64,000 bases of DNA from Odiellus spinosus. Its lineage: Eukaryota > Arthropoda > Arachnida > Opiliones > Phalangiidae. Within the stretch, counting starts at the first letter, position 1. Each line of letters begins with the position of its first letter. The notes beneath the pieces are model-generated. The model did not search any database. It was not told where the DNA came from and worked only from the letters and a program-made list of their open reading frames with translations. The stretch is from positions 124,001 through 188,000 of the forward strand of contig CAWUCO010000291.1 of the NCBI GenBank assembly GCA_963920705.1, read 5' to 3'. Made by a program: the position numbers and the translations under genes. Positions 41,430 through 52,499 of this stretch are shown here, one piece after another.

Positions 41430-43650
41430 ACAAGATTGATCCTTCAAAAAGGGCACACCGAGAACAAGATCCCTTGAAAAGCGGCATACCGAGAACAAGA
41501 TCCCTTGAAAAGCGGCATACCGAGAACAAGATCCCTTGAAAAGGGGCACACCGAGAACAAGATCCCTTGAAAAGGGGCACACCGAGAAAAAGATCCCTTG
41601 AAAAGGGGCACACCGAGAACAAGATCCCTTGAAAAGGGGCACACCGAGAACAAGATCCCTTGAAAAGGGGCACACCGAGAACAAGATCCCTTGAAAAGCG
41701 GCATACCGAGAACAAGATCCCTTGAAAAGGGGCACACCGAGAACAAGATCCCTTGAAAATCGGCATACCGAGAACAAGATCCCTTGAAAAGCGGCATACC
41801 GAGAACAAGATCCCTTGAAAAGGGGCACACCGAGAACAAGATCCCTTGAAAAGGGGTACACCGAGAACAAGATCCCTTGAAAAGGGGCACACCGAGAACA
41901 AGATTGATCCTTCAAAAAGGGCACACCGAGAACAAGATCCCTTGAAAAGCGGCATACCGAGAACAAGATCCCTTGAAAAGCGGCATACCGAGAACAAGAT
42001 CCCTTGAAAAGGGGCACACCGAGAACAAGATCCCTTGAAAAGGGGCACACCGAGAAAAAGATCCCTTGAAAAGGGGCACACCGAGAACAAGATCCCTTGA
42101 AAAGGGGCACACCGAGAACAAGATCCCTTGAAAAGGGGCACACCGAGAACAAGATCCCTTGAAAAGCGGCATACCGAGAACAAGATCCCTTGAAAAGGGG
42201 CACACCGAGAACAAGATCCCTTGAAAATCGGCATACCGAGAACAAGATCCCTTGAAAAGCGGCATACCGAGAACAAGATCCCTTGAAAAGGGGCACACCG
42301 AGAACAAGATCCCTTGAAAAGGGGCACACCGAGAACAAGATCCCTTGAAAAGCGGCCCACCGAGAACAAGATCCCTTGAAAAGGGGCACACCGAGAACAA
42401 GATCCCTTCAAAAAGGGCACACCGAGAACAAGATCCCTTGAAAAGCGGCATACCGAGAACAAGATCCCTTGAAAAGGGGCACACCGAGAACAAGATCCCT
42501 TGAAAATCGGCATACCGAGAACAAGATCCCTTGAAAAGCGGCATACCGAGAACAAGATCCCTTGAAAAGGGGCACACCGAGAACAAGATCCCTTGAAAAG
42601 CGGCCCACCGAGAACAAGATCCCTTGAAAAGCGGCACACGGAGAACAAGATCCCTTCAAAAAGGGCACACCGAGAACAAGATCCCTTGAAAAGCGGCATA
42701 CCGAGAACAAGATCCCTTGAAAAGGGGCACACCGAGAACAAGATCCCTTGAAAATCGGCATACCGAGAACAAGATCCCTTGAAAAGCGGCATACCGAGAA
42801 CAAGATCCCTTGAAAAGGGGCACACCGAGAACAAGATCCCTTGAAAAGCGGCCCACCGAGAACAAGATCCCTTGAAAAGGGGCACACCGAGAACAAGATT
42901 GATCCTTCAAAAAGGGCACACCGAGAACAAGATCCCTTGAAAAGCGGCATACCGAGAACAAGATCCCTTGAAAAGCGGCATACCGAGAACAAGATCCCTT
43001 GAAAAGGGGCACACCGAGAACAAGATCCCTTGAAAAGGGGCACACCGAGAAAAAGATCCCTTGAAAAGGGGCACACCGAGAACAAGATCCCTTGAAAAGG
43101 GGCACACCGAGAACAAGATCCCTTGAAAAGGGGCACACCGAGAACAAGATCCCTTGAAAAGCGGCATACCGAGAACAAGATCCCTTGAAAAGGGGCACAC
43201 CGAGAACAAGATCCCTTGAAAATCGGCATACCGAGAACAAGATCCCTTGAAAAGCGGCATACCGAGAACAAGATCCCTTGAAAAGGGGCACACCGAGAAC
43301 AAGATCCCTTGAAAAGGGGCACACCGAGAACAAGATCCCTTGAAAAGCGGCCCACCGAGAACAAGATCCCTTGAAAAGGGGCACACCGAGAACAAGATCC
43401 CTTCAAAAAGGGCACACCGAGAACAAGATCCCTTGAAAAGCGGCATACCGAGAACAAGATCCCTTGAAAAGGGGCACACCGAGAACAAGATCCCTTGAAA
43501 ATCGGCATACCGAGAACAAGATCCCTTGAAAAGCGGCATACCGAGAACAAGATCCCTTGAAAAGGGGCACACCGAGAACAAGATCCCTTGAAAAGCGGCC
43601 CACCGAGAACAAGATCCCTTGAAAAGGGGCACACTGAGAACAAGATTGAT
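41430..43650. repeat. Higher-order duplication, 995-bp offset (second site)
   Basis: The order of variants from about 41,434 to 42,400 is repeated from about 42,430 to 43,640, with matching 34-bp marker units at about 41,903 and 42,898. The region is rich in CCCACC and CATACC units and short-spaced GATTGATCC markers (40,655, 41,434, 41,903, 42,898, 43,645). Confidence 0.75.
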
Positions 43651-46020
43651 CCTTCAAAAAGGGCACACCGAGAACAAGATCCCTTGAAAAGCGGCATACC
43701 GAGAACAAGATCCCTTGAAAAGCGGCATACCGAGAACAAGATCCCTTGAAAAGGGGCACACCGAGAACAAGATCCCTTGAAAAGGGGCACACCGAGAAAA
43801 AGATCCCTTGAAAAGGGGCACACCGAGAACAAGATCCCTTGAAAAGGGGCACACCGAGAACAAGATCCCTTGAAAAGGGGCACACCGAGAACAAGATCCC
43901 TTGAAAAGCGGCATACCGAGAACAAGATCCCTTGAAAAGGGGCACACCGAGAACAAGATCCCTTCAAAAGGGGCACACCAAGATCAAGATCCCTTGAAAA
44001 GCGGCACACCGAGAATAAGATCCCTTCAAAAGGGGCACACCGAGAACAAGATCCCTTCAAAAAGGGCACACCGAGAACAAGATCCCTTGAAAAGCGGCAT
44101 ACCGAGAACAAGATCCCTTGAAAAGGGGCACACCGAGAACAAGATCCCTTCAAAAGGGGCACACCAAGAACAAGATCCCTTAAAAAGCGGCACACCGAGA
44201 ATAAGATCCCTTCAAAAGGGGCACACCGAGAACAAGATCCCTTCAAAAAGGGCACACCGAGAACAAGATCCCTTGTAAAGCGGCATACCGAGAACAAGAT
44301 CCCTTGAAAAGCGGCATACCGAGAACAAGATCCCTTGAAAAGGGGGACACTGAGAACAAGATCCCTTGAAAAGGGGCACTCCGAGAACAAGATCCCTTGA
44401 AAAGGGGCACACCGAGAAAAAGATCCCTTGAAAAAGGGCACACCGAGAACAAGATCCCTTGAAAAGGGGCACACCGAGAACAAGATCCCTTGAAAAGCGG
44501 CACACCGAGAACAAGATCCCTTGAAAAGCGGCATACCGAGAACAAGATCCCTTGAAAAGCGGGATACCGAGAACAAGTTCCCTTGAAAAGGGGCACACCG
44601 AGAACAAGATCCCTTGAAAAGGGGCACCCCGAGAACAAGATCCCTTGAAAAGGGGCACACCGAGAACAAGATCCCTTGAAAAGGGGCACACCGAGAAAAA
44701 GATCCCTTGAAAAAGGGCACACCGAGAACAAGATCCCTTGAAAAGCGGCATACCGAGAACAAGATCCCTTGAAAAGCGGCATACCGAGAACAAGTTCCCT
44801 TGAAATGGGGCACACCGAGAATAAGATCCCTTGATAAGGGGCACACCGAGAACAAGATCCCTTGAAAAGGGGCACACCGAGAACAAGATCCCTTGAAAAG
44901 CGGCACACCGAGAACAAGATCCCTTGAAAAGGGGCACACCGAGAAAAAGATCCCTTGAAAAGGGGCACACCGAGAACAAGATCCCTTGAAAAGGAGCACA
45001 CCGAGAAAAAGATCCCTTGAAAAGGGGCACACCGAGAACAAGATCCCTTGAAAAGGGGCACACCGAGAACAAGATCCCTTGAAAAGCGGCATACCGAGAA
45101 CAAGATCCCTTGAAAAGGGGCACACCGAGAACAAGATCCCTTCAAAAGGGGCACACCAAGAACAAGATCCCTTGAAAAGCGGCACACCGAGAATAAGATC
45201 CCTTCAAAAGGGGCACACCGAGAACAAGATCCCTTCAAAAAGGGCACACCGAGAACAAGATTCCTTGAAAAGCGGCATACCGAGAACAAGATCCCTTGAA
45301 AAGCGGCACACCGAGAACAAGATCCCTTGAAAAGGGGCACACCGAGAAAAAGATCCCTTGAAAAGGGGCACACCGAGAACAAGATCCCTTGAAAAGGGGC
45401 ACACCGAGAACAAGATCCCTTGAAAAGGGGCACACCGAGAACAAGATCCCTTGAAAAGGGGCACACCGAGAAAAAGATCCCTTGAAAAGGGGCACACCGA
45501 GAACAAGATCCCTTGAAAAGGGGCACACCGAGAACAAGATCCCTTGAAAAGGGGCACACCGAGAACAAGATCCCTTGAAAAGGGGCACACCGAGAACAAG
45601 ATCCCTTGAAAAGGGGCACACCGAGAGAAAGATCCCTTGAAAAAGGGCACACCGAGAACAAGATCCCTTGAAAAGGGGCACACCGAGAACAAGATCCCTT
45701 GAAAAGCGGCACACCGAGAACAAGATCCCTTGAAAAGCGGCATACCGAGAACAAGATCCCTTGAAAAGCGGCATACCGAGAACAAGTTCCCTTGAAAAGG
45801 GGGCACGCCGAGAACAAGATCCCTTGATAAGGGGCACACCGAGAACAAGATCCCTTGAAAAGGGGCACACCGAGAACAAGATCCCTTCAAAAGGGGCACA
45901 CCGAGAACAAGATCCCTTGAAAAGCGGCACACCTAGAACAAGATCCCTTGAAAAGCGGCACACCGAGAACAAGATCCCTTGAAAAGCGGCACACCGAGAA
46001 CAAGATCCCTTGAAAAGCGG

Positions 46021-49000
46021 CACACCGAGAACAGGATCCCATGAAAAGGGGCCCACCGAGAGCGAGATCCCTTGAAAAGGGGCCCACCGAGAACGAGATC
46101 CCTTCAAAAGGGCCCACCGAGAACGAGATCCCTTCAAAAGGGGCCCACCGAGAACGAAATCCCTTCAAAAGGGGCCACCGAGAACGAGATCCCTTCAAAA
46201 GGGGCACAACGAGAACGAGATCCCTTCAAAAGGGGCACACCGAGAACGAGATCCCTTCATAAGGGGCACACCGAGAACGAGATCCCTTCAAAAGGGGCAC
46301 ACCGAGAACGGGATCCCTTCAAAAGGGGCACACCGAGAACGGGATCCCTTCAAAAGGGGCACACCGAGAACGAGATCCCTTCATAAGGGGCACACCGAGA
46401 ACGAGATCCCTTCAAAAGGGGCACACCGAGAACGGGATCCCTTCAAAAGGGCCACACCGAGAACGAGATCCCTTCAAAAGGGGCACACCGAGAACGAGAT
46501 CCCTTCAAAAGGGGCACACCGAGAACGAGATCCCTTCAAAAGGGGCACACCGAGAACGGGATCCCTTCATAAGGGGCACACCGAGAACGAGATCCCTTCA
46601 AAAGGGGCACACCGAGAACGGGATCCCTTCAAAAGGGGCACACCGAGAACGGGATCCCTTCAAAAGGGGCACACCGAGAACGAGATCCCTTCATAAGGGG
46701 CACACCGAGAACGAGATCCCTTCAAAAGGGGCACACCGAGATCGGGATCCCTTCAAAAGGGGCACACCGAGAACGAGATCCCTTCAAAAGGGGCACACCG
46801 AGAACGAGATCCCTTCAAAAGGGGCACACCGAGAACGGGATCCCTTCAAAAGGGGCACACCGAGAACGGGATCCCTTCATAAGGGACACACCGAGAACGA
46901 GATCCCTTCAAAAGGGGAACACCGAGAACGAGATCCCTTCAAAAGGGGCACACCGAGAACGAGATCCCTTCAAAAGGGGCACACCGAGAACGAGATCCCT
47001 TCAAAAGGGGCACACCGAGAACGAGATCCCTTCAAAAGGGGCACACCGAGAACGAGATCCCTTCATAAGGGGCACACCGAGAACGAGATCCCTTCAAAAG
47101 GGGCACACCGAGAACGAGATCCCTTCATAAGGGGCACACCGAGAACGAGATCCCTTCAAAAGGGCCCACCGAGAACGAGATCCCTTCAAAAGGGGCCCAC
47201 CGAGAACGAAATCCCTTCAAAAGGGGCCACCGAGAACGAGATCCCTTCAAAAGGGGCACAACGAGAACGAGATCCCTTCAAAAGGGGCACACCGAGAACG
47301 AGATCCCTTCATAAGGGGCACACCGAGAACGAGATCCCTTCAAAAGGGGCACACCGAGAACGGGATCCCTTCAAAAGGGGCACACCGAGAACGGGATCCC
47401 TTCAAAAGGGGCACACCGAGAACGAGATCCCTTCATAAGGGGCACACCGAGAACGAGATCCCTTCAAAAGGGGCACACCGAGAACGGGATCCCTTCAAAA
47501 GGGCCACACCGAGAACGAGATCCCTTCAAAAGGGGCACACCGAGAACGAGATCCCTTCAAAAGGGGCACACCGAGAACGAGATCCCTTCAAAAGGGGCAC
47601 ACCGAGAACGGGATCCCTTCAAAAGGGGCACACCGAGAACGGGATCCCTTCAAAAGGGGCACACCGAGAACGAGATCCCTTCAAAAGGGGCACACCGAGA
47701 ACGAGATCCCTTCAAAAGGGGCACACCGAGAACGGGATCCCTTCAAAAGGGGCACACCGAGAACGAGATCCCTTCAAAAGGGGCACACCGAGAACGAGAT
47801 CCCTTCATAAGGGGCACACCGAGAACGAGATCCCTTCAAAAGGGGCACACCGAGAACGAGATCCCTTCAAAAGGGGCACACCGAGAACGAGATCCCTTCA
47901 AAAGGGGCACACCGAGAACGAGATCCCTTCAAAAGGGGCACACCGAGAACGAGATCCCTTCAAAAGGGGCACACCGAGAACGAGATCCCTTCATAAGGGG
48001 CACACCGAGAACGAGATCCCTTCAAAAGGGGCACACCGAGAACGAGATCCCTTCATAAGGGGCACACCGAGAACGAGATCCCTTCAAAAGGGCCCACCGA
48101 GAACGAGATCCCTTCAAAAGGGGCCCACCGAGAACGAAATCCCTTCAAAAGGGGCCACCGAGAACGAGATCCCTTCAAAAGGGGCACAACGAGAACGAGA
48201 TCCCTTCAAAAGGGGCACACCGAGAACGAGATCCCTTCATAAGGGGCACACCGAGAACGAGATCCCTTCAAAAGGGGCACACCGAGAACGGGATCCCTTC
48301 AAAAGGGGCACACCGAGAACGGGATCCCTTCAAAAGGGGCACACCGAGAACGAGATCCCTTCATAAGGGGCACACCGAGAACGAGATCCCTTCAAAAGGG
48401 GCACACCGAGAACGGGATCCCTTCAAAAGGGCCACACCGAGAACGAGATCCCTTCAAAAGGGGCACACCGAGAACGAGATCCCTTCAAAAGGGGCACACC
48501 GAGAACGAGATCCCTTCAAAAGGGGCACACCGAGAACGGGATCCCTTCAAAAGGGGCACACCGAGAACGGGATCCCTTCAAAAGGGGCACACCGAGAACG
48601 AGATCCCTTCAAAAGGGGCACACCGAGAACGAGATCCCTTCAAAAGGGGCACACCGAGAACGGGATCCCTTCAAAAGGGGCACACCGAGAACGAGATCCC
48701 TTCAAAAGGGGCACACCGAGAACGAGATCCCTTCATAAGGGGCACACCGAGAACGAGATCCCTTCAAAAGGGGCACACCGAGAACGAGATCCCTTCATAA
48801 GGGGCACACCGAGAACGAGATCCCTTCAAAAGGGGCACACCGAGAACGAGATCCTTTCAAAAGGGGCACACCGAGAACGAGATCCCTTCATAAGGGGCAC
48901 ACCGAGAACGAGATCCCTTCAAAAGGGGCACACCGAGAACGGGATCCCTTCAAAAGGGGCACACCGAGAACGGGATCCCTTCAAAAGGGGCACACCGAGA

Positions 49001-49580
49001 ACGAGATCCCTTCAAAAGAGGCACACCGAGAATGAGATCTCTTCAAAAGGGGCACACCGAGAACGAGATCCCTTCAAAAGGGGCACACCGAGAACGAGAT
49101 CCCTTCAAAAGGGGCACACCGAGAACGAGATCCCTTCAAAAGGGGCACACCGAGAACGAGATCCCTTCAAAAGGGGCACACCGAGAACGAGATCCCTTCA
49201 TAAGGGGCACACCGAGAACGAGATCCCTTCAAAAGGGGCACACCGAGAACGAGATCCCTTCAAAAGGGGCACACCGAGAACGAGATGCCTTCAAAAGGGG
49301 CACACCGAGAACGAGATCCCTTCAAAAGGGGCACACCGAGAACGGGATCCCTTCAAAAGGGGCACACCGAGAACGGGATCCCTTCAAAAGGGGCACACCG
49401 AGAACGAGATCCCTTCAAAAGGGGCACACCGAGAACGAGATCCCTTCAAAAGGGGCACACCGAGAACGAGATCCCTTCATAAGGGGCACACCGAGAACGA
49501 GATCCCTTCATAAGGGGCACACCGAGAACGGGATCCCTTCAAAAGGGGCACACCGAGAACGGGATCCCTTCAAAAGGGGC
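46021..49580. repeat. Satellite domain B (GAGATCCCTTC-type units)
   Basis: About 115 units differ from domain A by GAACGAG or GAACGGG in place of GAACAAG and TTCAAAAG in place of TTGAAAAG. A further common variant is TTCATAAG. The change is made over about three transitional units (46,021-46,108, with AACAGGATCCCATG and GAGAGCGAG). Units with GGGATCCC contain GGATCC, absent from typical A units. Because TTG has become TTC, the plus strand is now stop-free and the minus strand is closed, the reverse of domain A. A 190-codon plus-strand frame at 49,032-49,604 is explained by this. Confidence 0.93.
46107..49000. repeat. Higher-order repeat of domain B, 1,052/928-bp periods
   Basis: A three-unit signature (a 30-bp GGGCCCACC unit, a GAACGAAATCCC unit, then a 30-bp GGGGCCACCG unit followed by CACAACGAG) occurs with its CCC at 46,144, 47,196 and 48,124. 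The periods are 1,052 and 928 bp, that is 34 and 30 units less two bases for the two 30-bp units; they differ by exactly four units. The sequence between signatures matches closely. Confidence 0.88.
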
Positions 49581-49687
49581 ATACCGAGAACAAGATCCCT
49601 TTAAAAAGGGCCCACCGAGATCAAGATCCCTTCAAAAGGGGCCCACCGAGATCAAGATCCCTTCAAAAGGGGCCCACCGAGAACAAG
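49569..49687. repeat. Decayed outer edge of the satellite
   Basis: The last four units return to AAGATCCC spelling (ATACCGAGAACAAG, then CCCACCGAGATCAAG twice) and include a TTTAAAAAGGG variant. They resemble domain A variants such as the GATCAAG unit at 14,105. After the final GAGAACAAG the sequence is unique. A loose echo, ATCCCTTCAAA, lies at 49,727-49,737. Edge units of satellites usually escape homogenisation, which fits this divergence. Confidence 0.85.
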
Positions 49688-50516
49688 TCAACTAATAACA
49701 TCAAGGTTAACCTTCCAGGAATAACTATCCCTTCAAACTAAGTCTACCAGCAGTATCAACTCCATTAAAAAAATACCACATATAACAGAGCCTTGGTTTT
49801 AAACTCAAATTTAATTAGTGTAAAAGTACTGAAAAACCGGAGTGAACAAAAATGGTATTCAAGAAATTGATAATCAGCTTTGGTTTTGCATCAAATTATT
49901 TGAAAATTACGATAAATAAAATTAACTTTGAAACGAGCGAAATTTTTCATAATTTAACGAGCAAAAAGTGTTTAATAACTTACCAAACAATAATAGACAA
50001 AATCGAAATTGAATATGAACTTCCAGGGGCACAAAGTTATTGAGGAACCATCTGTACGTGCCTATCTGTTAAGAGATGGCGCTTTGGTTGTTCCCATTCT
50101 GATTGGCTAACACCGAAGCGTTTCAAAGAGCGCGCACCCTCTACATTTCATTTTTCTATAGTTTCAAAAGATATATACTTCTATTTATTTATATATTTAA
50201 GGTAGGGTTAGGTTAGGTTCGTCGGGGAGGTAATATTTTGGTTTCCCAACTTGTTTCAACCTTAAAATTAACAAAAAGATCCGTTAAATATAACCTGTTT
50301 CTACTGAAGGTGTTGCCTTTTTTTAAGGTTTGGACGAAGTCAGTATTAATAATATAGTCTATTGGTGATTTCTCACTAAAATCAATCGTCTATTATAAAA
50401 ATAGTTACCAGGTTAAAATAAGATAAGAGCAATATATTTATCCTAAAATTTCGAGTATTATAGTACATCAGGAGCAACCCATTAAATTGAGGTTAAACCT
50501 TAGACAAACTAGTATT
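49688..50516. other. AT-rich flank right of the satellite
   Basis: Unique, AT-rich DNA. A 63-codon plus-strand frame at 49,852-50,043 has no recognisable features and looks like chance. The only structured piece is the dispersed GGGTTAGGTTAGG segment listed separately. No gene is seen. Confidence 0.6.
50204..50257. repeat. Dispersed repeat with TTAGG-like start, copy 1
   Basis: GGGTTAGGTTAGG is followed by a GGGAGGTAATATTTTGG stretch and GTTTCCCAA. The same series, diverged, is found at 52,287-52,343. The pair shows an old interspersed repeat rather than a telomere, since only two TTAGG words are present in each. Confidence 0.55.
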
Positions 50517-50540
50517 AGACTCTGCCTTTCGGCAGAGTCT
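50517..50540. other. Perfect 10-bp hairpin with TTTC loop
   Basis: AGACTCTGCC, loop TTTC, then GGCAGAGTCT. The arms pair perfectly. No U-run follows and no gene lies nearby, so a terminator or regulatory role cannot be argued. It could be a small RNA structure or chance. Confidence 0.5.
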
Positions 50541-50890
50541 GTTATTCATAGCTCTAGTTTTCCGTAGACTGCTAGCAGCTCCTCTGTTTGGGCTGTATTA
50601 ACTCCAATGGGAAAATAACATGGGCTGCCAAGATCCGAGATTCTTATCCATTATCGAAGCTCAAAAATCGAGTGATTACCCATGACGCTTTTTTTGGTAC
50701 ACGTTAAAGTTCAGTGTGTCTGTACCTAGAGTCGTCGTACCCGAAGGCCTATCTATAATTTGGAAGCTATTTGTTTTCCTTTTTTGAGTGATTTAGTTTA
50801 ATCTTATGTCGATATGTGTGCTTTTGACCTTTTTTTCCCCAAAATCAGACTTTAATATAAAGTAAAATTAATTTTAAATCTATGTTATAC

Positions 50891-51153
50891 AGAATGGTCG
50901 CTCGCTTTGCACGCGTTGAAAATAAGGTTGCCTCTAGCTAGTGCATAAACGGCCATAGAGTATTTGCATAGCCCGCTTAGACAGCACACTTAGGCAAAAA
51001 AGGCTGTAGCTTCAAGCTCTATCATTGCTATGATGCTAAGTTCGTACGCGTTGAAATTCCGTATGGTTCCACCTCTAGCCAATGAACACGCCGTCAGGCG
51101 GTTAACCATCCCGCATATAAATTCCCTACGCGCTGCTGCAAAGCGACCGTTCT
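50891..51153. mobile_element. MITE-like element, ~263 bp, imperfect inverted ends
   Basis: The left end AGAATGGTCGCT..TTTGCA is matched in reverse complement by TGCAAAGCGACCGTTCT at 51,137-51,153, with a four-base CGCT insertion on the left. Inside are two diverged direct copies of a GCGTTGAAA..GGTT..CCTCTAGC segment (about 50,912 and 51,045). No target-site duplication is clear. The small size and inverted ends suggest a non-autonomous DNA transposon; the family is not recognised. Confidence 0.4.
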
Positions 51154-51500
51154 CTATATTTATTCTGGGATAGAGAAAACACACCCCTTTACGTTTACAC
51201 ACGCTGAATTTGGGAAGTGAAATATGCGGGAGAGTAGCGAAAAGAGAGTAAGAGACGCCATAAAATGTTTCATCGGTTAGTTTCGTAAAACTACTATATC
51301 TTTAACAAAAGACTTGAATATTGTAATTATTTTTGTTTATTTTATTTTTGAAATGTCTTAATTGAATTTTTATAAGTTTTATTTTCCATATGGACTTAAA
51401 TATTAACTAAATGAGTTGTTATAAATTACAATCCAAGGCTTAGTGGGACAATCTCTTCGACGTAGACCTTTTGGTCAGGTTTTACTAGATAGATGTCAGT

Positions 51501-51581
51501 ACTTTCTCCGCCGACCGACCTCATGGTTCAGACTTGCATTTTAAATGCAGTGATCGACGAATTCGAATCTCGTAGAGAGTT
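51501..51581 (+). tRNA. Degenerate tRNA-like sequence (probable pseudo-tRNA)
   Basis: ACTTTCT (51,501-51,507) can pair with AGAGAGT (51,574-51,580) as a 7-bp acceptor stem with one G-T pair. TTGCA / TGCAG form an anticodon-like stem around the loop TTTTAAA. ACGAA-TTCGAAT-CTCGT forms a T-arm with the standard TTCGAAT loop. A run of eight T (51,586-51,593) follows, as for a Pol III terminator. Against it: the D region is about seven bases too long and does not fold well, no CCA or normal discriminator is evident, and the loop would read as TTA, complementary to a UAA stop. Probably a pseudogene or tRNA-derived repeat. Confidence 0.25.
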
Positions 51582-51593
51582 TAAGTTTTTTTT

Positions 51594-52286
51594 AACATTA
51601 CTTTTTTTATTAAACTTTAATTTTTCTTCAAATAAATTATATTATAAAATATCATTCCTCTTCTAATATCATAATATCATTAAAATTTAATTATAATTCA
51701 TAAATAAATTTATTGGTTCAACTTTTTGCCAGTAGGTGAAAGCTGATTTCGTACGTTATCTTACAGCTACGCTATATCACGCGCATGAAATTGGTAGCCT
51801 ATTGCATAGCCTCCTCGATCAAGCGCTTCGGTGGCGCTCACGGAAGCCCTGCCCCGTCAATCGGGCGAATAAATGAATTCTCGAGATTTACCAAACTGGT
51901 GCACGTCTCAAATGGGGGAAACTGACCAAGTTCTAAGGATTTCGCCCTTTTCACGGCTATAACGATTTAAAGCCACAATCAAAATCTATGCTTTGCAAAT
52001 TAGTTTATCTCCCTAAACAGGTTTCATAATTTTAGGGTGATAAGTTTTAAAGTTAAAAATTAAATATCAACGTAAGATTGTAGCGTGTGCAAATCTTTAC
52101 CTCGTGTAAGTTTCGAAATTTTGGGAGAGAAGTTTTCCTGCCGTTTTCCAAATGTCGTTAAAATTTAATTTTAATTCATTTTAGATACTCTTGCATAAAT
52201 TTGTGTCTGTATAATTGAATTTTCCTACATAATTGAATTTCTTCTGGCAACCACCCAGAATAGGCTACGCCTTTGTCGTTGCTTAC
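51594..52286. other. Gene-free AT-rich stretch
   Basis: AT-rich sequence with one more GC-balanced island at about 51,740-51,960. I see no open frame, exon signal pair or repeat end here that I can support. Confidence 0.5.
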
Positions 52287-52343
52287 AGGGTTAGGTTAGG
52301 TAAAGTTTCTCGGAGAGATAATTATTTGGTTTCCCAAATTGTT
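52287..52343. repeat. Dispersed repeat with TTAGG-like start, copy 2
   Basis: CAGGGTTAGGTTAGG followed by a diverged GAGATAATTATTTGG stretch and GTTTCCCAA, matching the copy at 50,204-50,257 with small gaps. Confidence 0.55.
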
Positions 52344-52499
52344 AATACAACTTACAAATGATACGTTCACACTTGTCACTCTGCATGAAAACGTTTTGAA
52401 AATTTTTTCAACATTAAAATATTTTCCAACGCAACTATTTTGTTTATTGACAAACTAACTTTAAAGTTCACCCTGACTACTTTTTACAAAGGGACAGAT

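Larger units (their letters stand above)
1..46020. repeat. Satellite domain A (AAGATCCCTTG-type units)
   Basis: About 1,485 units carry AAGATCCC followed by TTGAAAAG. The commonest variants are the unit end GGGG versus GCGG, CACACC versus CATACC or CCCACC, GAACAAG versus GAAAAAG, GAATAAG or GATCAAG, and TTG versus TTC. The variants occur in fixed orders that repeat over hundreds to thousands of bases, which defines higher-order structure. The first ~300 bp are about ten identical consensus units. The minus strand is almost free of stops in all three frames, so long open frames here are a by-product of repeat structure, not genes. Confidence 0.95.
1..49687. repeat. 31-bp satellite DNA array (whole)
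   Basis: A 31-bp unit is repeated head to tail without interruption for about 49.7 kb, roughly 1,600 units, and is already in progress at base 1. The unit opens CACACCGAGAAC, has a GATC-containing core, and ends in the short dyad CCCTT-GAA-AAGGG plus one G. Most units are exactly 31 bp; rarer ones are 30 or 34 bp. No other sequence interrupts it, and no promoter, intron or unique coding sequence is visible. It ends at GAGAACAAG, after which AT-rich unique DNA begins. Satellite arrays of this size are typical of pericentromeric, subtelomeric or other heterochromatin; which applies here cannot be told. I do not recognise the family. Confidence 0.98.

Noticed and set aside
49032-49604. 190-codon plus-strand frame at the end of domain B
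   Set aside because: It is the same repeat effect on the opposite strand after the TTG-to-TTC change.
1-49687. CRISPR array
   Set aside because: The 31-bp repeats abut directly with no unique spacers, the array is far too long, and the setting is eukaryotic.
49852-50043. 63-codon plus-strand frame next to the satellite edge
   Set aside because: It is short and AT-rich, with no motif, splice or promoter evidence.
50204-50257. Telomere or chromosome end
   Set aside because: There are only two TTAGG-like words per site, followed by unique DNA on both sides.
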